Below are positions 12,378-24,159 of a DNA stretch of 64,000 bases, piece by piece; the stretch's first letter is position 1, and every line of letters starts with the position of its first letter. Both the position numbers and the translations under genes were made by a program. A model generated the notes under the pieces. The model worked only from the letters and a program-made list of their open reading frames with translations, made no database searches and was not told the origin of the DNA. This stretch comes from Letharia columbiana (Eukaryota > Ascomycota > Lecanoromycetes > Lecanorales > Parmeliaceae): positions 923,363 through 987,362 of the forward strand of contig NW_023501053.1 in assembly GCF_014066305.1 (NCBI RefSeq), read 5' to 3'.

Positions 12378-13580
12378 TCAACCTCCACTGTCCCAAAGTG
12401 CTTCAGAAACCTTCACCAAATGGGTGGATATTGCAATAGGCCACAATGCCCTTCCGGCGCCATCTTCGAGCACAATCGGACATGCCCTTTGTCACACCCC
12501 TCTGGTGCAACGCTCATATGCCCTGGGTCAGTCGTGTTCATGTCTGGACTTCCAGCAGGCTGCCGCCTCTGTTTCCGTGATAATATGGAGCCCGGTTTTG
12601 GAGGCCTTGGTGCAAACATGGTGCCCACCCTTTTCTCCGCTGTTGGCTGAGGATCCGTAAATGCCTTCGTGTGAAGAGACATTGATGATACAAGCTAATG
12701 GCTTGCTGGGTATGGACGACGCATCGACAGATGCTGCTATTTGGCCCATCAGAGGTAGGAGCTCGCGGACCAGAATGAGTGGGACAGCGGTGTTCACAGA
12801 GTGACTGGAGATGATATCTTCGTACGGCATATTTTTAAGGGACTGCACCCATGAGGAGTTGGATGGCTGCGGGATGAGAGCCTCATCATTCTCTGTCTAC
12901 ATTGGTATGTTGTCGATGAACCAATTCTCAGTCTTTTGCGATGTGTAGCTGCTGTATACGACTTCGGTCCCAGGACCTTGCGCTCCACTGGCCTCAATGA
13001 GGCCACCAAGCATCTGCTAATCTCCTGTTACTGTGGCTTGACAGCCATTCCCCATTGCAGAATTTGCGTCGCCTAGTAACGTTTGCCATCTCACCTTGTT
13101 CTGTATGGTCTGCATAGCCGAAATCGGATCGGTAAGAGTCTGCGCGGCGTTATTGACCAGCATGTCTAGCTTCCCGTGGGGACATGATACAACATCGGCA
13201 GTCCAGCCTCTCAAAATACGCTTAATGGCAGCAACAAACCGGAAGACGTCTGAGCTCTCTTGAAGTCAGCAGCAATTAGTCTGAGCCGGTCTACCCACTC
13301 TTTCGATTCTGCCTCCGCTTGGTACTAGTACCTGAGTTTAGCATCACGCGTATATTGAGAAGAGACAACGACACATTTCCCGCAGCGAAGCAAACGCAAT
13401 GCAGTATGAAATCGCCCGCCAGTGACAACAGCGGTCTGGCAGGTGAGAATCACATTTGCCGTTAGTGACATGTTTAAATTCACACGGATTGAAATTGCCA
13501 CATAGCCGGCGAAGCGAAGCGTAGAGAGGGTGCAGATCCGGGATAACGAAACAGCAGATGTAGCGTTTCTGTAGGTTTTG
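12378..13580 (-). pseudogene. Degraded short-chain dehydrogenase/reductase gene
   Basis: Reading leftwards, pieces of one SDR protein appear in correct order but in different frames. First comes a Cys-containing N-terminal segment (ICCFVIPDLHPLYASL, near 13570-13490). A Rossmann start follows (AVVTGGRFHTALRLLRCG, near 13440-13380) whose glycine motif is shortened. Then come ESKEWVDRL, DVFRFVAAIKRILRGW, the NAD-binding LDMLVNNAAQTLTDP (near 13170), VNTAVPLILVRELLPLM, IINVSSHEGIYG (near 12680) and TKASKTGLHIITETEA. The C-terminal MNTTDPGHMSVAPE is followed by a frame change to CPIVLEDGAGRALWPIA, ending at 12378. At least three frame changes not resolvable with splice sites make this a pseudogene. 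It resembles a fungal SDR family with an N-terminal Cys-rich extension. Functional inactivity is inference. Confidence 0.75.
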
Positions 13581-15381
13581 GCTGACTGAGAGTGATGGTA
13601 CTCTGGCGCCTTGGTAAAGAGTGAGCAGCGCCTCCACTGCTGCAATGCTATCCAGACGTTGAGACTCATCTTTGACTAGTCAGCCCTTCTCCAAACCCCG
13701 AAGGTTTTTGAGTGTGCTCTGAAGCTCAACTGTTGCCAAGACGTTTCTGTTCTCCTCTGAAGCCTCGACTGTACCATTTGTGAGGGGACCTTCCTCAGTC
13801 TTGCTCATTGCCGCCGGTCTTCCCACATCCACGTCACTCATCATCTCGGCATGAGTACCTATTTCCTTAAGACTCGGATCTGAGATCTTTCGCATGGTGT
13901 TCCATATGTGCTAAGTAGCCTTGGATCCCCTACAGAAAATCGGAGCACTGGAGATGTCTCATGGCTTTGATTATCTGAATTTCGGTGTTTTGAGATGATA
14001 GATGCTTTCCTATCTCGTCTGCTTCCCATGATGACGCCGGCGACACATGAAAAGCCATAATACTCGGCAGTCGACCGTTTCCACAAAGCTCGTGGTCGAG
14101 AGGCAAATCGTTGGCTGTGACACCTGGATCTCGAGTCCCCAGGTCCTTTACGCAAGCCGCTGCGGACGTCAATGGGATGGGCGACATGCTCAAAAAGAGT
14201 AGCGTCGCCTTCATGGGTGATGCTCTACAGCCGTCCCCATCGCTGGGGCAAGCTGTCCTGAACGGAGCGCAGACGGGCGTTAAGAAAGTCAAAACACCCT
14301 ACCGTGAGTGCATGTCGCAATTACCTTGTGCCAACGAGAAGGCAGCTGTTCCCACGAATCGTGGCATGACTCGTCTGAAATGGTGATCCATGCCATGAAT
14401 CACACGGGTATATCACCCCTCTCAAGCCAACGATCCCGAGTCTAACCCATCAGTATGCGAGCCTTGCATTTTCACCGCCACTACCGCGAACCATCTCCAC
14501 AGGCAATCATGCCCCAGAAACGTCCGCTGACCTTTGGCACCCCTAGACCTCAAAACAGTCTCTTGTCGTTAGGTCGGCACAAGACTCGAAACGTCTCCCA
14601 GTCCCCAGGACTCTGACCGCTCAGTATGGTGGATTCAGAACCCAGGTACTCTACATCGTCGTTCCCACCACTCCGATCCGCCCAGTGCGACACCTTTGGG
14701 CTCAGGGCAAGGAGTTTCCTCCGTGGGTTCGTCCTCGGAGTTGATTTTATGTTTCGAGAAGGGCATGCCGGTTCCGAACTGACAGGCGGACGAAGTGGGT
14801 TTGGGTAGTAGATAGATAGATAGCGAAAAGGAGCGGAATTGAGTAGGTGGAGGCCAAGCGGAATGATTGCGTGGGATGAAACGGGGGTTGAATGTGAGGA
14901 GCGCGGATTGAGGTAGGTAGCCGTTCCGAAAGGTCTTTCTTTTCTCCTGTGCTTTTTGTCTTTCGGGGCGAACATCTGGAGTTGCGTAGATGGATGGATG
15001 GAGCGTGCGTTGGTAGCTGATAGGGCTTGTTATTTATTCCTCTTTCTCGTCGTGGTAACCTGGTTTGTGAGATTCGTACCTCACACTTTCTTGCAAACCG
15101 AGCTGGGAACGTATCCGTCTGGAGCTAATTCCACGGTCAAGTCCCCGCTTCCCCCCAGTGCTGTGACTTGTATGGATAAGGCGACTTGAGGGGTTCTCTC
15201 TCAACGGAAATGTGACGATACGGGTTGGAACAATGGCAAAGCAAGAAAGAGTCTGCGGAGTAGATATGAGGGTATTCATACCGCAATTTTCGCTTTGCAT
15301 AGGACTTTGTATACAATTGACCGACCCATTTCCACGGCCAGACCCCCCAAGAACATCATCCAAACACTACCCTACCCTACC
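13581..15381. other. Intergenic region with unsupported open frames
   Basis: About 1.8 kb. Open frames at 13680-13895, 13930-14292 and 14550-14975 (all -) show no motif or family likeness and overlap frames on the other strand. A short GATA microsatellite occurs near 14811-14822. It lies between the SDR remnant and the 3' end of the threonine aldolase gene. Confidence 0.35.
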
Positions 15382-16770
15382 TTACTCCATCTCCGGCGCC
15401 ATCACCTCTCTCGCTTCCTCCCTGACGCCATTTTTGGTCTCGGGCTCCTGAGAATGCGCAGAGAGCACGGCATCCATCACCCTCCCCAACCGCCCCACCG
15501 CTTCCTCGCTCACCTGATAGTGCACCACGACCCTACCGCCCAAAAACCTCACGCCCTCCTTGACCCCCGCCTCGACAAACTCCTCCCTACTCACACCCGC
15601 AGCGTCGAGATCCAGCCAGACCATGTTCGTTTCCGTCGCTTGCGTCAGCTTCCCGCCTTTCTTCTGCCACACATCCGCGATTTCCCGCGCGCGTTGATGC
15701 GTAGCGGTCAATTTGTTGCCGAGGAAAGTGTCGTCGACGCCGATGCGCGCAGAGGCTGTTACGACGCCGGCTTGCCTCAGTCCGCCTCCTAGACCCTTGC
15801 GGATATGCCGTGCCCTTTCCACAAATGGCCTGCTGGCGATGATTATTGACCCAATCGGGGCGCCCAAGCCTTTGCTAAAGCACATCGTCACGCTGTTAAA
15901 GCACGCACAATACTCCTTTAACCCACCCGCTCCGGCTGCTACAGCTTCCCATAATCTGGCCCCATCTAGATGCATGTGTATAGGCGGGTTTTGCGCGTGC
16001 GCCCATTGGGATATTTCTTGGCAGTCTTTGAGGGGGAGGATGGTGCCAGCGAGGGTATTTTCGAGGGAGATGAGGCGCGTGGGGCAGAAATGGGTGTCGG
16101 TTGACGTAACGGCGTGTTTCTTTATATCGGGTAGGGTCAGGTGATGCTCATTCACGGGCGTGATCGGCATGGCAAGAGCACCGGATAACGATGCTATGCC
16201 TCCCGCCTCCCTTCAATCTTTAAATCAGCCCCCTTGTCCTCCATCACGTTCTCCATACTCGTATGAATGCTGCAATCCTCCCTAGGGCCAGTTGAGAATG
16301 ACTCACCATCCATAGACATGACTCCTCGCATCCGCCAGCACACTATGTGGCGGCCCTCCCAACGCCGTTCTTACACTCAATTGGTTCCCCATGGTGCCAC
16401 TTATGACGAATAGGCCTGCCTCTTTGCCTGTCATGTCTGCTACATAGGCTTCTAAAGAATTGGTAGTCGGGTCTTCTTGGAAGACGTCGTCTTGTAGGGT
16501 GCATTTTTGAGTGGCGAGGAGCATGGAGGCGGTGGGAGATGTGACGGTATCACCTGGCAACGTTGTCAGCTTTGTTGGATTGGGAGCTTGGGGTAGGAGG
16601 GTGTGAGAAGGGGGGATGGGGTAAGACGAAGACGTACTGCGGAAGTCGAAGGCTGCTGATCCGGGAGTGGACCATGCATTGGGACCATCTGCTATAGAAG
16701 GAGCAAGCATCCTGTTGGCAGTCTTGTGGCCATTTGTGACAGCCTCAGGCCGCTGCTTGCTCTCCGTCAT
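15382..16770 (-). CDS. GLY1: Low-specificity L-threonine aldolase (PLP enzyme)
   Basis: Cleaves L-threonine/allo-threonine to glycine and acetaldehyde. Three exons (16770-16638, 16553-16307, 16210-15382; 402 aa) join in frame. The first junction restores DFRSDTVTSPTASM, the usual beginning of the fold-type I aldolase; the second restores HVYGWEAGGIAS. Landmarks are DDVFQEDPTTNSLE, GLFVISGTMGNQLS, the cofactor aspartate region HMHLDGARLWEA and the PLP lysine in CFSKGLGAPIGS. The ATG at 16770 (MTESKQRPEAV) is preceded by an open frame with another ATG at 16938 that would add 56 residues, so an N-terminally extended form cannot be excluded. The C-terminal tail is short and charged. Family assignment is firm. 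Confidence 0.92.
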
Positions 16771-17937
16771 GGTGGCTTCAGGCTTCGAAGATGAGGACGA
16801 CGTAGATTGAAGGAGCTGTTCGTGGAATATTAGTGAATTGGCGGTTTGGACGACAATGAGAAGATACTCATACTTATCTATAGATGTTACACCATAGATC
16901 TTTCGCCTGGACGCAGCATCGGCGGTGGGTGTAACCATCGTGTTTGAATTTGATTAAAGGCCCCGCCCAAAGAGGAAGGTCGTACTCTAGAAAATGACGC
17001 ACCGAGGTTTTACCGTTTGAAATGCGTTTTGCACACCGTAAATCGGAAGTTCGCTGGAAATGAGTAGACGTTCCGTGAGCCACCGAGGGACATTGAACAA
17101 GAAGGGACTGGGGACAGAACCACTGGCCGAGTATCGAACTGAACATTTGCTGCTCAAAAGAACTCACTTCCTGGAAGCCCATGCTGCGGAGGCAACAATA
17201 TCCGACGTGAGAAGCTGCTTTCTAATACTGTGAATTCTGTGCATTTCTATAGTTCTGATACCATCTACATACATCATGAGGGCAAGAGCGAAAGTAGTGG
17301 CCGAGCAACCTCATGATAGAGCCATTTGTTACCGTGTAGACTCCGATACGTAACCTCCATGTAGACGATCCGAGGAGAGACTCGCGTACTTCTGAATCAT
17401 ACATCCAGCATCAAGGCACCATGTCTGGGTGGAAGTCTCCAATCCTGGGAGGAGTGGAGTGAAGATAAGGGCGGAATCCTTGTCGTTCGGCTTGTTGCTC
17501 GTGAAATCGAATAATGCGTGTAAATGATGTTAGTCGAAGAATGGTAGTAAGGAATTTGAAAAGTCGAGAAAGCCGACATCTTGGCAAGCCATGGGTATCC
17601 CACACGTAAAAGGTACACGCGCAGTTGAGTTGCTGAAGGTAAAGCGAACGCCGACGCGAATAAACATTATCCACCGTGGGTCTCATACTCCAGATCTTGA
17701 CGAATTGCGCTAATTGCGGAAAATTCCCTCCGGTTGCGCCTGTCGGTGAAAAGGCGGTAAAAACACTTTTGATACAGGCCATGAGAACGTAAATCGATAG
17801 AGCGTGGTGAGGCTTATTGCTCGTAGTCATAGAACATTTCGAGTTTAGGCGAGGGTCTGCCCTCTTGATTCGTGATGCCGATTGAACGTCGTAGCACCAG
17901 CGGCTTTCAGAAATCAGGACACTCGAACATGCGTCCT
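16771..17937. other. Intergenic region between threonine aldolase and the bHLH gene
   Basis: About 1.2 kb. Open frames at 16874-17182 and 17411-17830 (-) are not recognisable and have no matching splice structure. It should contain the aldolase promoter (near 16771-17100) and the 3' end of the bHLH gene. Confidence 0.35.
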
Positions 17938-19592
17938 TCAGCGACGCTCATCAGTATATTGAACCCCTTGCATGCTATTCGCCGCAGGAATACCGTTTGT
18001 GAGTGGCGGCAAAGAGCGAGAAGGATCTCCCATCACAGACGGTGTAGGCTGAGGATAGATTGACGGTTGAGGATGCATTGCAGTAGCGGTCGATGGTCGA
18101 GCTTGCTCGCGATAGTGCTGTATCTCCTGATAAAAGTGATGGTTTTCACCACGCAGAGTCTCATTCTCGCGCCGTATGGCTTCCAGCTCGTGGCTGAGCG
18201 CTTGGAACTGCATAGTCGCATCGCGACCCTGTTTTGCGGTCTGTTCAAGGTTTCGGATGTGGTCGGAAGCTACACAAAGGTTCAGTCAGATGGCAATGGC
18301 TGAGTCGAACCATGGAGCTTACCTTTCGAAAGGATCTCCCACTTGCTTGATTTGCTTCCATGACTCGCGGGAATCTGGGCCCGTAAGGCATCGAAGAGAG
18401 TTTTCATTTCCGTCCGCCGCTTTCTCTCGGCCATCTTGTGGCTGTTGCGAAGGGCTGGCGTACGGCTATACGGCGAGGTTGCCTCAGGCGAATCAGATTC
18501 GCCGGCAAGCTGGCTGACTTGTTTGTGCTGGAGGGAGTGATGGTGTGTGCCCGGCATATCTGGAGCATCTTGGAATCAGTAAACGGTTCATAACATCAAG
18601 AGTAAGTTTCAACTTGCCTTCATCCAACCGATGCTGCCCAACAGGCAGTCGTGAATCACTGGTGACAATGCTGCTTGTGATTGACGTATGATCGCTATTC
18701 CGACGGGACATCATAGCAGAGCCATTGGCTTCACCGCTGCCACTGGACCGATTGCTAAAATCAGGATCAGGAAAGGCGTAGGGTTGGCCAGCTGTAGGCT
18801 TCTCAGCATTGTAGACTTCTTTCATAGGGTTGGCGCTAATGATAGGAGCTGTTCGCGAAGAGTAAGCCTGTCTCGACTCTCCAGGGTATGGTGCGAGTGG
18901 GGACATTGGTTGCTGGATAGAGGACGTTCCCGAGTGACGAACACCATTGGTGTGCGGTATGCCTCGTTCTCGCTGAAGACTAGCGGCAATGGATGACTGA
19001 GACTGATTGGCGCCTTGATAAGAAGGAGAAGCCACGCTATTTATGTGTAAATTGTTGAACCCGTTGACTTGGCTGCCCAGACTGCTACGGCGAGAATCCT
19101 GGGTAGGGAATTCATGGCTGCTTCGATATTGGGAAGAGTCTTGGTATTGCTGGTTGATCGTGGGGAGGCCCAAGCTATGTGGAGGAGGAGCAAAGCCTGG
19201 AGATACTTGTGAGTTGTCCGAGAAGCCTGATGGATGTGATGTAGCTCCGAATTGGCTCGAATTGGAGGCTCGATGGGGTGAGCTGATCGAGGAGGAGTGA
19301 TAGTAGCCATTGGGCCCAGAGGAGTATGCCGAAGACCCTGTCCGAGAATGTCAGTCATGCCTTAGTCAGGGAACAGGTTGAGCTTACGGGTACTCTGAGG
19401 TGGAGTGGCCCATTGATCTGAGGAGCGGTTGTTCGAGAAGGCAGGAGATGCAGGATTGTCTGCTCCCGGCGGTAAATTATTCGTCAAGGTAGCGATGGAC
19501 GGAAGCTGAGCAGGAGGCCTCGATGGGGTACTGTTTGGTGGAGAAGCCGAAGACTCATTCTCCCAGATGCGAGTGGAATTTTGATTCGACAT
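17938..19592 (-). CDS. bHLH-type transcription factor with following coiled coil
   Basis: Four exons (19592-19388, 19337-18618, 18568-18323, 18269-17938; 500 aa). The long N-terminal half is Ser/Gln/Pro-rich and probably disordered. The DNA-binding basic region and first helix read HKMAERKRRTEMKTLFDAL; the loop is IPASHGSKSSKW and the second helix is completed across the third intron (EILSKASDHIRNLEQ). It runs on into a leucine/glutamate-rich coiled coil (ALSHELEAIRRENETLRGEN), i.e. bHLH-zipper-like. The His and Arg residues of the basic region suit E-box binding (family knowledge). The second intron uses a GC donor (GCAAGT...CCAAG), the only solution that keeps the frame. Resembles the Aspergillus 'GlcD gamma'-like bHLH proteins; targets unknown. 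Confidence 0.88.
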
Positions 19593-20659
19593 CTTGCGAC
19601 CATGGTCGGGATCTGACGGCACAAGTCAGCCATTGCACCCGATTGCTTGCTGCAACCATTCTTACTCATTCTGAGGTCTTGATTTCGTTCAGCTCTGAAG
19701 CACTGAGTATAGTATTGCGAAATTTCGAGGTCGAAGAGCTGATGAATGCTGGACACGCGGGCGCACGTTGTGTCTCACAGCGTTGTTGTGAGGTTGGAAT
19801 GTATGTGGGAGCACGAGGCCGCGAACAGCTTGTGAGCTGGAATGAGATTATTACAATGGCGTGCGAAAATCAAGCTTCGAGCTTGAGGCGGAAGTGGGTC
19901 TGAATGAAAGGGTCCGTAATGGCTTGCTCGCTCGCAATTCGTGGATGTGAAGAGAGAGGCCAGTACGGAAATTTGACTGGTTGAGAAAGCCACGAGCCAG
20001 GTGCTAACCAGCTTGTTGTGGGACTCGAAGTCTTGTCTTGGTTGTGGATGCTCACAGACTGAAGGTCGCCATTGTCTGGGTGGTGGGCGGCGCCGTGACT
20101 GTCTGCAAGGATGGATTTGCGCGCTCGATGCTGTTGCTGGATGGAAGCTTGGCTGCCACCTAATCCAGGGGTTCGTTCATATGGTCTTTGATTGAATTTG
20201 AGATATTGTATGGATCATAGGTGGGCACCCGTGACACAGCTCGCGGGGATTGATTGTCCTGTCCGCACCCCTACAAAGGCATTATCCGTTTTCCGACAAC
20301 GCGTGTGTGGAAGAGGAATTGAAGAATTAATGGAAGAAGGGAGATAGATGCAGATGAGTTATGAAAAATGGATGAAAGAAGGGAAGAAGAAGTATGGAGT
20401 AGATAGTCACGGTCGCAGGGTGATTTTGGTGAAGATGGAGTGTGGTTCTTCTTGCGGACCCCCGTCAAAAATGGGTCAAAAGTTGCTAGTGACTCCCTTG
20501 CAGCCGGGCAGTGGATGAGGAAAAGAAGGAAGCTGATCATCAGCTGAAGATCAACTTGAACAGAAGCTCTCGTCAGATCTTTCTCTTCTCTTATTGCCAT
20601 TGCAGACTTACTCTTAATGATCCATCCACCATACTCATTCTTTTCTTTGACACTTCTTC

Positions 20660-20683
20660 ATTATTATTATTATTATTATTATG
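20660..20683. repeat. ATT trinucleotide microsatellite
   Basis: About eight consecutive ATT units followed by degenerate ATG/ATA units in an intergenic stretch. Confidence 0.9.
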
Positions 20684-21187
20684 ATGATAATTATTCTATT
20701 GGAACGTGGCCGTCCTTCTACGTCTTGCTCTTCATGTAGTGTTCACCTCTGGAATTGACATGCCCGCGCCGTTAAAAGAATAATGAAGAAAAATATGATC
20801 AGTTGATAAGGTACTCACTCTGGGCTTTGGGCGACGAGTGTTCCCAGTTGCCCTAAATGACCCCCTTGAGAATAATGGAAGGTTCAAAGGTATAAATCGT
20901 GATCTAGAACCCCGCTAAATGACGGGATAGCGCGGTGGACTGGCAGGGAAAGGATTGAAATACGTGCATCTGATTGATTGCGATTGCTAGTTTCCCGCTA
21001 AATTCGATGCAAGGCCAAACAAGCCTCGTGGCTCGCCGCTCGAAAACGTGGCCCCCTTGTCAACTTTCCTTTAGCGCACTTCTTCGGCTCCGGATGACAA
21101 GGCATTTTTATGGCTGCCCGCTTTATTCATTGCGGTTACAATCACATAATAATGTTGGTACCGTATACTAGAAATGCGGTATCACAT

Positions 21188-21231
21188 TCATCATCCATCA
21201 TCCATCATCCAACATCCATCATCCATCATCC
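21188..21231. repeat. Heptanucleotide ATCATCC-type tandem repeat
   Basis: Six imperfect 7-bp units of the ATCCATC/ATCATCC family with one interrupting unit (AACATCC). No spacers between units, so not CRISPR-like. Confidence 0.85.
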
Positions 21232-22675
21232 CAGACAGTGTCAGCGTGACAAAGTTTTCGTATGCCTGGATATTCCTTGACCACAGCCATTCGTCTTATG
21301 TCATCCTGTTGCAGAGGCGCCCGCTGTTACCCACCGAGCCTCTCCGCCTGGAGAAAACAGGCTTCCAAACGGAGTAGCAGGGATCTCTCGAGTGTGAAGG
21401 ATGACATGAATTGATATTTACCTGTACTCTTCTACCCGTGACCGCCTTTCTTTCCTGGGCTTTCCAAAGGCTGCCCCTTGGAAAGTTAGAATGATGATAA
21501 TAAGGGTGGCAGAAACATCTGCGATCGTGATGATTCTGCGCCACTATTACCGAGAGATTGGTCTCACCATCATGACCACACCGCCACTAACGTGTGTCAC
21601 ACTTTGCCCGCCTGACAACTCTTCCCACTCATCCATCCCAACTCCCAACCCAAGTCCCAACGGCTTTGCATGACGAGGCACATCTTGGCGCACACTTTCG
21701 CTCTTCCACCATTGATATTGTTTCAAGCGCAGATCTCTTCTGCTTTGGAATCCGCTGATTTGCTGGAGAGCGGGAGATCGTAGGGGGTTCGGCCCGCGGG
21801 GTTCTTCCTTCCTTGCGGCTTTCATTGCGGCGGCACTAGTAGTCTTGCGATGATCACTTGATGATTGATGATTGATGCCTGATCATTCATGGGAAAACGA
21901 TCCCGCTCCGTGGTGCATGGGAAAGGGATAAGAGGGATTGATTAGATGTACGAGTCGTCGAGACTCCTACTAATCCTTTGGCACCGTCTGAGTCAGGTCA
22001 GCAATGTGGTGGCTCTCAAGATAAGGTACGGATCTTGGCGGCGGTTATCCGTGCTTTGATGACTTGCTTCTTGATGCTGACGAACAAGCCAGAGGAGCTT
22101 GGAAAGATGTATGCATGATGGCCATGACTAAGTATACTGGACAGCATGATTCAGGTGCGCAATGTGGCTAGAATGTGGTGCTTGTCACGGCGAAGACTGG
22201 GTCTTGGCCGGAAATATTCCCGGGAGTCTGTCACCGGCTTTCCTACAATGAAAGGTGGAAACCGTGGGCAGAGATCCGCAGTTCCGGGAGCATAAACGAA
22301 CAATGGGCAAAGCACAGGTCCTCACATGTCACACTTCTTCACACATCGGTGAATTGACCATGGGAAAGTGTGGAAGCCAAGCATATGGCGGAACCCTAAA
22401 TCCAAGCCTCACTGACACCCGAGCTGAACTAGTGCGAGTCATTCGGATAGATGTAGCACTGAGAATGATAACCAGATATGAAAGGTGTGCCTTGCATTTT
22501 GAAGGGTCTATTATACACTCGAGTTCCATGCCACACAATCTTAACACATAGGGCGGAAATCCCTCTCATCGGAGTTCAAACGAATCGGTGGTCTCGCAAA
22601 GCCCGACCGCATCCGGTCATGTATGAGGGTTTGGCCTGAGGCTATTGAAGGGGCTCTGGACAGGCAGATTCTTCA

Positions 22676-24159
22676 TTACTCGGGCCATATGCCCCAGGAC
22701 CGTAGCACATGCGCCCACCATGTTTCGTCAAAGGACAGTGCTGCGAGATCCATCATGCTTGCATCCTGCGCCTGGGGCCCCGCTGCGGAAGGACCGTGCT
22801 CTTCCTCGCAGGGCCAGACGATGATCGCGTCGCTCCGAAATTGGCGCTGCCTGACGAATTCCATGCTCATTCGATAGTTTCCGGGTCCTTCTGCAGCTGC
22901 GATCACTCGGTCCAGAGTTTTGACGATATTGCGGAGTGGTTTAGGATAGGGGTTGGTCTGCAGCATTTCACCCGACGGGCTCCAGTACTAACGGACTATT
23001 TCCATCTCTTCATCATAAGACAGTTGCTGCCATGAACTGACTCCAACGATCTTGTGGAACGCCGGTAGGCCCATCTTAGTGAGGGTGTCGTGGCATCTCC
23101 CGCTGACGTTGATTGAGGTACTCGGAATTTCCAGGTTCTCGCAAGGCAAGATAGCTGTCGCAATAAGCTGGTGTAAAGATGGTTCCACGTCCGGTACTTG
23201 CCCATCAGCACTAAGTGTTCCAAGGTCGAAGGAAGACCACGACATATTTGGCCGCCACCAAGATCAAGCGCCGTGAGAGCATCAAGGAACATGACCAAAG
23301 CAGACGTATGAGCTGTAGAACGCATGGTTATGCTTGGATTTGTATTTTCGTACTCCCAACCCCAACATGAGAGAGGAAGCCTTCGAAGGTTCAAAGAAGC
23401 GACCCCTTTCGCTAGCCCACGAGCCTCTCGGCGTATCAAACGTCCTATCTCAAGCGCTTGCAGACCTTTCAAACTGGCTAACGCACTTCAATCAAGTGTA
23501 ATATCTGTCCAGGGTACGATGACGATTGGAGTAGGAGTCGTAGGGCCCTTGAGCACCTCGTCGCCATTTCTGACCTGCAATACCCTCCAGCTATCGACCT
23601 GGACAATGGCCGCTAGAACTTTGGCCGACAGAGGTCCAACGTAACCGAAAGACTGCAGAATTGGTAGACGTTTGAGCAGGGCGGGCAGGACATGATCCAT
23701 GTCAAAGTGGTCGCATATTGGGTGTTGGTCATCGAGTCCTTGATTATCAGTTCCAAGCTCTTTCACAAGAGAGACGGGCAGAGTGTCAGTAAGCTGCTTG
23801 GAATGGACATATCTTTCAATCCCATGTGGTTGATGAATGAAAGTTCCACAAGTGCGGTCGCTTGCAAGCACATGGTCCCATGTGTGACAATGCCGGTAAG
23901 CACTTTGTAGAAGGAAGCGCACAATACCTGCAGCACGGTCAATGGACCATTGACCCGAGACAATGAAGACATAGGCTGTGATTTCGGAGCTGCGGATGTG
24001 TAGCGAGCCCCAAATCTTGCAGGACGCGACGGCGAAGATTGCTCGACTCGTGCATAACCTGTTAATTTGAGTTGAGAGATCAGAATGCTCGACGATATGG
24101 AGAAGGATATCGTAAGGTATATCTGACCAAATGCTCGGATCAAGCTCAAGCTCGGCCAT
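22676..24159 (-). pseudogene. Broken F-box protein gene with leucine-rich C-terminal part
   Basis: The ATG at 24159 opens an N-terminal F-box (WSDIPYDILLHIVEHSDLS), a substrate-adaptor fold for SCF ubiquitin ligases. The frame runs for 223 codons to an in-frame TGA at 23490-23488. It continues without change of frame in equally protein-like sequence (SALASLKGLQALEIGRLI) with leucine-rich features (ALTALDLGGGQICRGLPSTL). A frame change near 23210 leads to VPDVEPSLHQLIATAIL and ILPCENLEIPSTSINV. An in-frame TAG at about 22990 then interrupts before YWSPSGEMLQTNPYPKPL, with the last stop at 22676. Two nonsense codons plus one frameshift, with no fitting introns, argue for a pseudogene. A truncated 223-residue F-box protein could still be made. 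Confidence 0.7.

Larger units (their letters stand above)
19593..22675. other. Gene-poor region upstream of the bHLH gene
   Basis: About 3.1 kb. I see no coding region with family likeness; scattered frames under 110 codons overlap on opposite strands. The stretch nearest 19593 is the likely promoter/5' leader of the bHLH regulator. Two microsatellites are listed separately. No tRNA-like gene was recognised. Confidence 0.4.

Noticed and set aside
14550..14975. 141-codon minus-strand open frame as a gene
   Set aside because: No motif, unusual composition, overlapped by another frame and no splice partner; not supported.
17411..17830. 139-codon minus-strand open frame as a gene
   Set aside because: No recognisable domain and overlapped by a second open frame; not enough evidence.
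21188..21231. CRISPR-like array
   Set aside because: Plain short tandem repeat without spacers, in a eukaryote.
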